64,000 bases of DNA from Mallotus nudiflorus (lineage: Eukaryota; Streptophyta; Magnoliopsida; Malpighiales; Euphorbiaceae). A model generated the notes under the pieces. That model saw only the letters and a program-made list of their open reading frames with translations. It did not search any database and was not told the origin of the DNA. A program made the position numbers and the translations under genes. Positions 1 to 10,135 of this stretch are shown here, in pieces. The stretch lies in the NCBI GenBank assembly GCA_947683625.1, contig CANTUR010000636.1, forward strand, positions 124,001-188,000, in the 5' to 3' direction. Every line of letters starts with the position of its first letter. Within the stretch, counting starts at the first letter, position 1.

Positions 1-1344
1 AATAATATGTTTTAGAATTATATAGGGTATTAAAATGATTTTTATAAATTATTTACTATTTTTAACTAATTAATACTAATTTTTGAAAATTATTTTCAAA
101 TAATATATTATTTACTATTTGGTCATTAAATGGATTTATAATTACTTTTAATACATATTTAGGCTATTTAAATTATTTGAATATATAAAAGTGAATTTTT
201 ACTATTTTATATTGAATTATTGTAAAATTGGATTTTTATTAATATTATATTATTATTTGAGATTTTTATTTAATTATTGTGAAAATAATTGTATTTAGTG
301 TTTTAATGTTTAAATATATTATATTTTGGTATTTTGAGGATATTTATGGAATTTATTAATTTTTAATATATTTATTATTTTAATCTATTTTGGTGAATTT
401 ATGAACCTTGGTTAGAAATTGTATAGTTTGGGGTCTCAACCTGAGGTATTGTGCAATCTGTGTTAGAAGTGCATTTTTCTTGCAGGATCAGCTCTACTTT
501 TTAGTAGAGAGATGTCTATTTTATAAAGGAGGTTCTACCGAATTTTCGGTAGAATTCTCGTAAAATGTGACATCGGGTCAATTCTGAATTTTCGTGTTTG
601 TCTAAGTTTTGTATTCCTAGATCGAGTCTCTTTTAAAAGTATAAGTTAGGGAATTATTCTAATTATAATTATTATTTATTTTCTAGTTGCGCCAAGATCG
701 AGGCCTATTGAACGGGGCTCGTTGAGTCAGTTTCGAGAAATGCAGAATTGTGAATTATTATTTTATATATACATTGCATATAGGATGCATAATATTGAGT
801 ATTTATGTTTTTAATATGTATTTATACGTGAATTGTTTTATTAAATGTTTTAGTATATGTTAGGTATATTTTCAGTATATTTTTGGTATATTTCAACATA
901 TATGCTTGTTATATTTTCAATATACACTTAGAATATTTTTGGTATATTCGTGGTTTATATTCGGTATATTTATGGTTGGTTTTGGATTTATGTAGCATAT
1001 ATATACTTGAAATATATTTAGTATATTTTTGGCATATTTTTGGTATATATATGGTTTATTTCATTTTTATGAATGTTATTTATGTTTAATTATGTATTAT
1101 TTATTTCCCATATGTATATTAAACTTTATTTGAAGGATATCAATAGAACGTGCTACCTAGTGGGCAACATTAGAACCGTGTACATACCGGTGCAATAGAT
1201 TTTAGGGAGTTATTAAATCACTTGAGATGACTTTTATTTGATTGATCATTTGAGATTGATATAATTGAGTAGTGTGCTTACTGGAGCTCAGTTGACCTAG
1301 TGTCTCGGGGCTAATCACACTGACAGTGAGACAGCTGGAGCTCG
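1..1344 (+). repeat. LTR1, chromovirus-type LTR, left part (begins before the window)
   Basis: This is the plus-strand LTR of a Ty3/gypsy element of the Tekay/Del type, judged by similarity to LTR6, which still has a primer-binding site, and to LTR5, which flanks a chromodomain integrase. Landmarks shared with the other copies are the GCTCTAC...GTAGAG hairpin near 491, the TTGCGCCAAGATCGAGG block near 686, the GATATCAATAGAACGTGC block near 1136 and the GGAGCTC repeat near 1280 and 1336. LTR2 inserted at 1344/1345, and LTR1 resumes after the duplicated GCTCG at 7574-7578. There is no coding potential. It is the oldest of the three nested LTRs. Confidence 0.85.
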
Positions 1345-2669
1345 TGTCACGACCCAAACTGGGAGTCATTACCGACGTTAGGGAACGGGAATTCTTTTGA
1401 ATCCAGAACCCATAGCAAGCCTTAAAAATAAAAAACATGTTATAAATAAATAAAAATACACAATAATTAAAATCTTAAATTGATATAAACATAAATACTT
1501 AATATCATATCATATAATAAAAATATTTCATACAATATTCAGAAAAAGGTTTCTGACAAGAAAACTACTATTGTAGTTTTCTAGAGTACAATAAAAGTCA
1601 GGTAAGCAATTTACATAAACTAGCCGGGACTGAAGAAATTTGGCGGATGGGCCTACTACTGAGGTCTAAGGAAGAAGAATCTCTTGTAAAATAAACAACC
1701 GAAGGAAGTCAGACCTTACTGAGTAAATTATTATATTATATATACATGCAACTTCTAATGTTATATGCAATCAAGCATCAGTATATATAATAAATATATA
1801 CATGCATTTCACACAGATGTTGAAATCACTTTTATGCATAATAAATGATGAAAAACATTTATTTGGATGAAGGATCAAATAGAACCCTAATTATATGTAA
1901 CCTCAACCAAAAATATCTCTCTAGCCATATAGGCTCACTTAATTCCAAATTAATTCTCTTATTCCTTTTTGGACAGTAAACTGGCCCTGAGACACTAAGT
2001 CAACCGAACTCCAACAACCACACTATTCAATCACATCAAATCTCAAAAGAATCAATCAATCATATATCACCTCAAGTGATTCACAACTCAACCCTAAATC
2101 TATTGCACCGGTACGTACACGGTCCTAGTACTGTCCACTAAGTAGCATGTTCTATTGATATCCTTGAAATAAAATTCAATGTACATATGGGAAAATAACT
2201 AATGCATAATTAAACATATTAACATTCATAAAAATGAAATAAACCATATATATACCAAAAATATACTAAGTATATTTCATGTATATATATGTTAAATAAA
2301 TCCAAAATCAACCATAAATATACCAAATATAAATCATGAATATGCCAAAGAATATATTAAATATATATTGAAAATATATCGTTCATTTATATTGAAATAT
2401 ACTAAAAATGTACCTAATATATACTAAAACATTTAATAAAACAATTCAAGAATAAATTCATATTAAAAACATAAATATTTAATGTCATGTATCCTATATG
2501 CAATGTATATATAAGATAATAACTCACTATTCTGCAATCCTCAAGACTGGCTCGATGAGTCCGGTCCAATAGGCCTCAATCTTGGCGCAACTAGAAAATA
2601 AATAATAATGACAATCAGAATAAATCTAACTTATACTTCTAAAAGAGACTCGATCTAGGAATACAAAAC
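1345..2669 (-). repeat. LTR2, chromovirus-type solo LTR, segment 1 (its 3' end)
   Basis: On the plus strand it begins TGTCACGACCC, the reverse of the ...GGGTCGTGACA end shared by this family. It carries the shared blocks in reverse order: GTTAGGGAACGGGAATTC at about 1378, the CACTAAGTCAACCGAACTCC repeat at about 1995, the ATTGCACCGGTACGTACACGG block at about 2101, and TTGGCGCAACTAG at 2582. The duplicated target is GCTCG at 1340-1344 and 7574-7578, a perfect 5-bp match. LTR3 interrupts it after 2669. Together with 5894-7573 it is about 3.0 kb. No internal retroelement sequence adjoins either end, so it is a solo LTR. Confidence 0.9.
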
Positions 2670-5600
2670 TATAATATCCCGAGTTTTTAAATATTTTTAT
2701 ACTGCATCGGGATATGCAATGTTAATAATTTTGTATATATTTATGATATTTTTATGAGTTTGTTAATTGTTTAAAGCTAATTTTAATTGTTTTACATTAT
2801 TTTAAGTACTTTACGTAAAATTTTTCCGGGAATTATATTTTCGGGGAAATTGATACGTAAATAATTTAATACTAATTATTTTGATTAGTTTTACGAATTT
2901 GCATGAACCCATATATAATTTTTAAAGTGCTAAAATAAAATGTATATATATGTATTTATTTAAATTAATTAGGGTTTAATTAATTATCTTAATTTTTATT
3001 ATTTAGTTTTAATATTAATTAATTAATTAATTAATTTTAAGTGTATAAATTATTAAATATATTAAATTATTTGTGTGGTGAGTATTATTTGTGTGTGGGA
3101 ATATATATACTATTATAATATAAGTGTGGATATATATACATACATATATACATTATTATTTATCAAAAATCAGAAGTTTGTTTTATTTACAGTTTTGCCA
3201 TTATCTTCATCTTCTTCCCACCCGATCAATTTTCCACCATTTTCGGTTTCCACCTTTTTCGGCCACTGACCTCTGTTTCTTGCCATCACTGTGCCTCTCC
3301 TCCTTCCTCCTCCCTTGCTAGCCATTCCCGATGCCTGAAGCACCCATTTCCGGTGTGTTTTGGCCGGATTTTTCAAGAGAGGCCGAAACTTGAAGTCAAT
3401 TCCGATCAAGCCGTTTTCGACCACCAAATTTGACGCCACCAGTCTCTATCTTCTCCTTGAGCTCCGATGAGTGTGATTCCGAGCTTTGTTTCACTTAAAA
3501 TGGTCTAGATTTTCCTAGGTTTCAATTTCTTCATTTCAGCCATTTAGGGTTTCAAACTTTTTTTAGCTCCAATTTGATTGATTCATGAAAACTTCCTTCA
3601 CAAACTTTGATCCTGGAAGCTCAATCTTCATTCTGGAATTTTTATAGAATTTTTGGAATCTATTTTGATTTTTGGGTATTTTTTATTATTTTATTAATAT
3701 TTTCTAATTTTTGAAAATTAATTAATTAAATTATGAATTTGTGTTTTATGGTAATTATAGGTGTTGAAATGAATTATAGAAATTTATTTGTAATTTTTGT
3801 GAATTTTTATATATTTAATTGGAATTTATTAAGTTTATGTAATTTTGGAAAATTAGGTTAATTATGTGTTTAATTGAAATAAATTGGTTAATTAAGTATA
3901 TTTATTGATATTATTGAATTATATGTTGAGAAAATTAATTTTGAGTAATTATACTATTTTTGGTGAATTTTTGAGTAATTTTAGCAAATATATATATATA
4001 GAGGTATTTTGATAATTTTACACTAAATTGGCTGAAAATGTAATTAAATTGGTTTTAATAGTTATTTAATGGATAAAAATGATTTCTAAAAATTATTTAG
4101 TATTTTTAACTGATTAAAACTATTTTTCGTAAATTATTTTCAAATTATATATAATATACGATTTTTCTAATAAAATGAATTTTTATTGGTTTTTAATGTG
4201 TTTTAGGGTTAATTACGTAATTTGGATTTATAAAATGCATTTTTATTATATAAGGGCATTTTTGGTATTTTATGAATATTCTGTGAATTGTGGACCTCGG
4301 TCGATAAATTGTAGTTTGGAGTCCGATTGAGGGGTTTTGGTTGTGAATTCTGTGTTTATTCTTGATGTGTATTTCTTTACAGGACCGACTCTAATCTTTG
4401 AGTAGAGAGATGTTCGTTTTACAGGAGAGGTTCTGCCGGATTTTCGGTAAAATTCTCGTAAAACGTGATGTCCGGTCGAATTCTGATTTTAATTCTATGT
4501 CTATTATTCTAAATCGAGTCTTTAGAACTTCTGTTAGATTTATTCTGATATTCTGTGGTCGTTTGTTTGTTTAGTTGCGTTGAGACCAAGGCCTAGTGGA
4601 CCAGGCCCGTCGGACCCATCTCGAGGAGCGCAATAAACAGTGAGTTGTTATTTTATATATATAAGTTTTAGGGTGCATATTTTAGAAATGTATGGTTTAT
4701 TTTGATAAATATGCATAAATGATTTAATTAGTACTTAGGTTTATTTTTGGTATATTTTTGATATATTTTGAATTATATGCATGATTTATTAAACATTTAT
4801 ACTTAAAATATTTTTAAATATATTTCTAGTTTATTTTGCAAATATATTGGATTTATTTGACGTATATATACTCGAAATATACTTGGTTTACTTTTGGTAT
4901 ATTTCTAGTATATATATGGTTTATGTTGCTATTTATTTCAAATTCATGCATCATTTATTTTTATGAATGTATATTTTATATATTAATGAAGGATATCAAT
5001 AGAATGTGCTACTTAGTGGGCAACACTAGGATCGAGTACGTACCGATACACCGATAACATTTAGGCTATATTACTAACCATTTATGGATATTGATTGGAT
5101 TTGATTATTTGGTATGTGAGATATGATTTTGAAGTGTGATTGCTGGAGTTTGGTTGATTAAGTGTCTTGGGGCCAGTCTACTGTCCAAATGGAACAAGTA
5201 AATTTATTTTGAATAAGTGAGCCTGTATGGCTAGAGTGTTGTTTAACACTGTTTGAGGTTGCGATTTGCTAGGGTTCTATTTGATCCTTCATAAACAGTG
5301 ATTTTTAGAAAATATATATATATAAAAAAAATGATGATTTTGCTGTATCTGTATGTAATTGCTTGTATATATATTTATTATATATACTATTGTCTGTGTG
5401 CATTATCATTTAGTATGCATGTATATATATTATAGCAATTCACTAAGTGAGGTCTGACTTCCCTCCGTTGACTATTTTTCAGGAGAGTCATCGTCTTCAA
5501 ACCTCAGTAGCAGACCTGTACGCCGTATTTTTTCCGCATCGGCTTCAATATGTAAACTGCTTATTTGAGTTTTATTTTATAATCTAGACATTGCAGTAGT

Positions 5601-5888
5601 TGTAAAATTGTTAAAGGGGTTTTGTACCATATTGTGTGAGTTGTATATTTTAAGGATTTGAACTGGTTTGTATTAAAAGTTTATTATATATGTAAAAAGA
5701 GTTGTTGGTTTAAATCCCGTAGTGGATTATTATTTAATTATTTATGATTTTATTTCCGCTGCATAATATTATTTATGTTATTATTATTACTGCATGTTTT
5801 ATTTTATTTTAAGGCTTACTACGAGTTTCGGATTCGAAAGAATTCCCGTTCCCTAGCGCCGGTCATGGCCCTGTTTTGGGTCGTGACA
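2670..5888 (+). repeat. LTR3, complete chromovirus-type solo LTR, innermost of three
   Basis: A 3219-bp LTR starting TATAATATCCCGAG (expected TGTAATATCCCG, first G changed) and ending GGGTCGTGACA. It lies in LTR2 with a perfect AAAAC duplication at 2665-2669 and 5889-5893. It belongs to the same subfamily as LTR6 (26515-29711), which has the same start and block order. Inside, 3190-3480 is GC-richer and pyrimidine-rich. Other shared blocks are the stem-loop at 4388-4470, TTGCGTTGAGACC at 4574, the GATATCAATAGAATGTGC block at 4991 and a last block starting AGGCTTACTACG at 5812. No gag or pol adjoins, so LTR-LTR recombination probably removed the internal region. This is the youngest insertion of the trio. 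Confidence 0.93.
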
Positions 5889-7299
5889 AAAACTCAGACT
5901 AAACACGAAAACTTAGGATTGACCGACGTCATGTTTTACGCGAAATTTATCAAAAATTCGGTAGAACTTCCTCTGTAAAACGGATATCTTTCTACTTAAA
6001 AGTAGAGCTGATTCTACAAGAAAAACATACTTCTAACACAAATAACACAATACCTCGAGTTAGGACCCCAAACTGCATAATTCCCAACCGAGGTTCACAA
6101 ATACACCAAAAATACAAAAATAATAATAAATACATTAAAAATCAATAACTTCCATAAATATCCTTAAAATATCAAAATATAATATATTTAAACAATAAAA
6201 CACCAAATACAATTATTTTTACAATTATTAAATAAAAATCCCACATAATAATATAATATTAATAAAAATCCAATTTGTCAACAATTCAATATAAAATAGT
6301 AAAAAATTCATTTTAATATATTCAAATAACTTAAATATGTATTAAAATTAATTAAAATCCCATTTAATCACCAAAATAATAAATAATATATTATTTGAAA
6401 ATAATTTTTAAAAATTAGTATTAATTAGTTAGAAATAGTAAATAATTTATAAAAATCATTTTAATACCCTAAATAATTCTAAAACCATCTAAAACATATT
6501 ATTTAACTATAATTATCACAAAATTACTCAATTATCTCAATAATTCAAAATATACATAATATAATTAATATTCCTAAAAATTATATTTATTCACCAAAAA
6601 TCATTTTAATAATTATAAAATTATCAACTCACATTATAAACACAAATTCAACTAAATTTTCAATAAAAATAATTAATTAACATAATTATCAATAATTCAA
6701 TATTTAATATTAAAATAATTAAAAATTAACTAAAATTCAAATTAATTCACAAAAAAATATATTTGAGAAGCTTGAGCTACAACAAACAACATTTGTTAAG
6801 CAACTTTTCATGAATCAACCTAAATCAAGTTCAAAAAATTCAAGAATCCTAAAATATATAAACTAAAAATTAGAGATATCTAAAAATCTAGAAGATTTAA
6901 GCTCAAATGGAGCTCAGAAATAGACTCACTGGACAAAAAGCTTTTGAAAGAGTCCTGTCTGACGAGCTGGAGTGGCCGGAATCCTCACTAGCGTTGAAAG
7001 CTTGAAGTTTCGGTTTCCTGCATTTTGTGGCGATCCAGGTAGCGGCAGGCGGTTCTATAGGCGACTGACGATAGTTGGAGGGAGCTGGAGATGGTGGTGG
7101 TGCTAGGTGGCAGCTGAGGCGGTCCGACAAGCTTGGGTGGTGGTGATCGAGAGTGAGGGAAAAGAAGAAGAAGAAGGAGAATAAGGAGCTGACCCAATTT
7201 GACTTTTATATTTTTTTATTTATAAAATTATCAAAATGCCCTTCACTTTATTTATTAATAATAACAATAATAATAAATGATAATAGTATATATGTTAAC

Positions 7300-7351
<52 letters not shown>

Positions 7352-7573
7352 ATAACAATAATAATAAATACAATAATATTAACAAAAACAATAATAATAA
7401 TAATAATATTAATCTCACGTAAAATAAATTATTTTTACGTAAATAATTCCTCTGAATAAAATACGCAAATATTAATAGCAATTTAACAATAATAATATAA
7501 AATAAAATTTAAAATTATTAATACTGCATATCCCGAAATAATATTATTTAATTTAAAATACTGGGTCTTTACA
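5889..7573 (-). repeat. LTR2, segment 2 (its 5' end)
   Basis: Continuation of LTR2 after LTR3 and its AAAAC duplication. Read on the minus strand it starts TGTAAAGACCCAG at 7573. The stem-loop block is at 5931-6009, a GC-richer island at 6900-7150, and an AAT/ATT trinucleotide tract at 7299-7409. The last is a run of AAT units followed by ATT units, so it could fold into a perfect hairpin. Hydrophobic or asparagine-rich ORFs in that tract are products of the repeat and not genes. Confidence 0.9.
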
Positions 7574-8260
7574 GCTCGGTTGACTTAGTATCTCGATACC
7601 AGTTTACGGTCCAAAATGGAATAAGAGAATTAATTTGGAATTAAGTGAGTCTGTATAGCTACAGAGATATTTTTAGTTGAGGTTGCGATTAATTAGAGTT
7701 TTATTTGATTCTTCATTAAAATAAACATTTTTCAGCATTTATATATATATAAGTGATTTCAGCATTTGTGTGAAATATCTGTATATATTTATTATATATA
7801 CTAATGCTTGATCGCATATGACATTAGAAGATGCATGTATATATAATATAATAATTTACTCAGTGAGGTCTGACTCCCCTTGGTTGTTTATATTATAGGA
7901 GATTCTTCTTCCTTAGACCTCAGTAGTAGACCTATACGCTGGACTTCTTCAACTCCAGCTAGTTTATGTAAATTACTTATCTGACGTCCATTGTGTTCTA
8001 GAAAACTGCAGTAGTAATAGTTTGTATCTGTAGAATGTTGTTTTAATGTCAGAGACCTTTTTTTTAATATTGTGTGAAATATTTTATTTTATGATATGAC
8101 ATTAAGTATTTATTTTATATATTGATTTAAGATTTTTAATTATGGTGTATTCTTATTTATTTATTGCATGTTTTTATTTTTAAGGCTTCTTACGAGTTCT
8201 GAATTCGAAAAAAATTTTGTTCCCTAGCGCCAGTCATAACTCCCGATTTGGGTCATGACA
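7574..8260 (+). repeat. LTR1, right part (3' end)
   Basis: Resumes LTR1 with the duplicated GCTCG (7574-7578) in the middle of the second GGAGCTCGGTTGAC repeat. It ends TTTGGGTCATGACA at 8260, the family's 3' terminus with one change. No primer-binding site follows, so LTR1 is also a solo LTR or a 3' LTR whose body lies left of the window. The 5 bases after it are GATAA. The matching left copy is outside the window. Confidence 0.88.
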
Positions 8261-8399
8261 GATAAATGGAATTCTATTGTCCCTTTATTGATTTTCTGCA
8301 TAATAGTAGCTTATAAGAGTAAGCAAAAATCAATTGAATTTGAATTAGATGCATCAGAAGAACTTATTAAAATTTTTCATTTCCAATTTTTTCCGTATA

Positions 8400-8610
8400 G
8401 GCTCCATTATCCTCAGTGTGCATGATGTAAGTGATGTGTTTCTGGAAGCTGCAAAAGTCTTTAAATATTATAGGAAGGAACTTAGAGCTAGCATTTTCTT
8501 TATCATGTTTGCTGTCTCATGGCTAATATTACGACTAATATTCTTTCCCTTTTAGGTTATCAGAGCTTCCAGGTCTGTCCACTTTGTAATAGAGGGAGAG
8601 TGGGGGAAGA
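8400..8610 (+). pseudogene. Ceramide synthase (LAG1/LOH, TLC domain) exon fragment
   Basis: Translation from 8400 reads GSIILSVHDVSDVFLEAAKV and on to a hydrophobic segment ending LILRLIFFPF. This is the hallmark Lag1 stretch of plant ceramide synthases (ER membrane enzymes that N-acylate sphingoid bases), with the HD..DVFLE..K core kept. The exon probably starts at 8401 after a TATAG acceptor. After FPF the family has a tryptophan; here TAG (8553-8555) is a stop, a single G-to-A change, and the same frame then reads VIRAS, also family-like. The catalytic HH motif belongs to an upstream exon that is not visible, because LTR1 ends only 140 bp before. I infer a dead gene piece. An active gene with this exon skipped is less likely. 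Confidence 0.75.
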
Positions 8611-8640
8611 TAGAAGATCTAGTAAGCCTTCTACTGTTTT

Positions 8641-9014
8641 AGTTATATGTTTTACATCATTTCATGATTTTTAGGGGTTCATAATCCTTGTCAATTTTCC
8701 CTTTGACAGAATGTGTTTGCAAATTGATTGTTGAATGAATCTTAATCAAAGTGTTTTTTTTTATTAAAATTTCCATTATTTTTAGTATCGCAAAAGAAAA
8801 GTGTGGTTCAACTAGATTGCCTAATATCATATATATCTTTTTTATTAGTTTTATTAATTTGTGCTTGCTCTACTTTCCTCATAAGTGTTCATGTCAAATG
8901 CCGCTTGCTTGATAAATTTTAATTTATTAGTATTGGCTTTCGCTTGATTACCCTCTTTAAATCAAATCTATTGACACAAGCTTCATGAAGGAGGAAGGTG
9001 AAGACGGGGAGGAT
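8641..9014. other. Unassigned AT-rich stretch
   Basis: No recognisable gene or repeat. It may include intron or 3' sequence of the ceramide synthase relic, but no further TLC-domain coding was found. Confidence 0.5.
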
Positions 9015-9023
9015 AATAAAGGA

Positions 9024-9510
9024 ATTTAAAGAACTTTTTGGCACATTGAAACAATACGGCAAAACTCTATGGAAGTGAAGTTTATAGAGGTGAACAAATC
9101 AACAGTGGGTTTAATATCAGTGAAGGAAGCAGAGAAGATGATTGCACAATGGTGTTAAGCTATGGAGAAGATGCCTATGCTTATTTGTGGGTGGAGCTCT
9201 TGGTGGGGAGGAGGTTGAAGATGAGCTTACAAGAATGGAGATTGTGAGATAGATAGAGATTACAAGAATGAACGATGAGCCAAGAATCCATGCTGAGGAA
9301 AGCAGCAAAATAGCTAATGGGCAACTGTTAGTGGGATCCACCATTAAAATTAATTTAATGGCCCTCAAATGCCGTTTATGCCATGTCAGCTAGAGGGGCT
9401 AAAAATGCATCTTTTGAGTCTTAACCTAACATATTTAGACCAAAAAAAGGAAAGGGGCATATCTACTCCTAAGGCGAAAAATGAGGGGCCAAAATGTACC
9501 TTTACCCTTA
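9024..9510. mobile_element. Small MULE-like (Mutator) element with 9-bp target duplication
   Basis: AATAAAGGA occurs at 9015-9023 and again at 9511-9519, as expected of the 9-bp Mutator duplication. The right end, read inwards on the minus strand, is TAAGGGTAAAGGTACATTTT, then TGGCCCCTCA, typical of plant MULE termini. The left end ATTTAAAGAACTTTTTGGCA is only partly similar. The interior near 9350-9410 has the AATGGCCCTCAAATGCCGTT and GCCATGTCAGC strings common in such elements. The stretch 9060-9330 is GC-richer than its surroundings, unlike the ends, and could be captured host DNA. I recognise no protein in it. There is no transposase, so it is non-autonomous. Confidence 0.5.
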
Positions 9511-9519
9511 AATAAAGGA

Positions 9520-9874
9520 CAGCACTTTTATATGGCAACTTGAACGGTACACGTTGATTGTGATCGTTTTATATATTTTTTATTTTTATTATAATAATAA
9601 TAATAATACTAAATAAATAAATAAATTATATGTGTATTTAAATTGTAACACCAGGGATGTATTCAATTTATTTAAAATTTTTAAATTTCATCATTTTAAT
9701 TAATTGTTAAAAATTTTGATATTTAAATAAAATAAATTTTAATTATAATTTAAAGTTAAAATAAAAATTATTTCAAAATTTTTTATCACATAATGGGTTA
9801 CAATATTACGGCTGGCTCGCTATTATATCATCATCTTTAAATAAAAGAAGTATTTATGTACTAAATTCATACAA
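9520..9874. other. Unassigned AT-rich stretch
   Basis: Simple A/T-rich sequence with short TAA runs near 9590-9610. No gene or repeat boundary seen. Confidence 0.5.
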
Positions 9875-10135
9875 ATGTAACGAAATTAGAAGAATAAAAC
9901 ATCATTTTAATAAGCACAACCAATTGGACGATAAAAAAATTGGGGTTTGTGAAGAATAAAGATGATAGAAAAAAATGTAAGATAAAATGTCATTATGTCT
10001 CTCCATTAGTTTAATAAGATAAAATGTAAAGAAACTAGAAGAATAAAACATCGTTTTAATAAGCACAACTAGTTGGACCATATAAAAATTGGGGTTTGCG
10101 AAGAATTAAGATAAAGTGTCATTATGTCTCTCCAT
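9875..10135. repeat. Tandem duplication, two copies of about 149 bp
   Basis: The segment from about 9877 (GTAACGAAATTAGAAG, on through AATTGGGGTTTGTGAAG and GTCATTATGTCTCTCCATTA) is repeated from about 10026 with scattered substitutions and small deletions. Non-coding. Confidence 0.8.

Noticed and set aside
3170..3439. 89-codon minus-strand ORF in LTR3
   Set aside because: Lies in the GC-richer island of an LTR. The equivalent islands in other copies do not preserve the protein.
7153..7481. Asn-rich and Ile/Leu-rich ORFs
   Set aside because: Translation of the AAT/ATT trinucleotide tract in LTR2.
9117..9368. 83-codon minus-strand ORF
   Set aside because: Within the MULE-like element, and no family resemblance.
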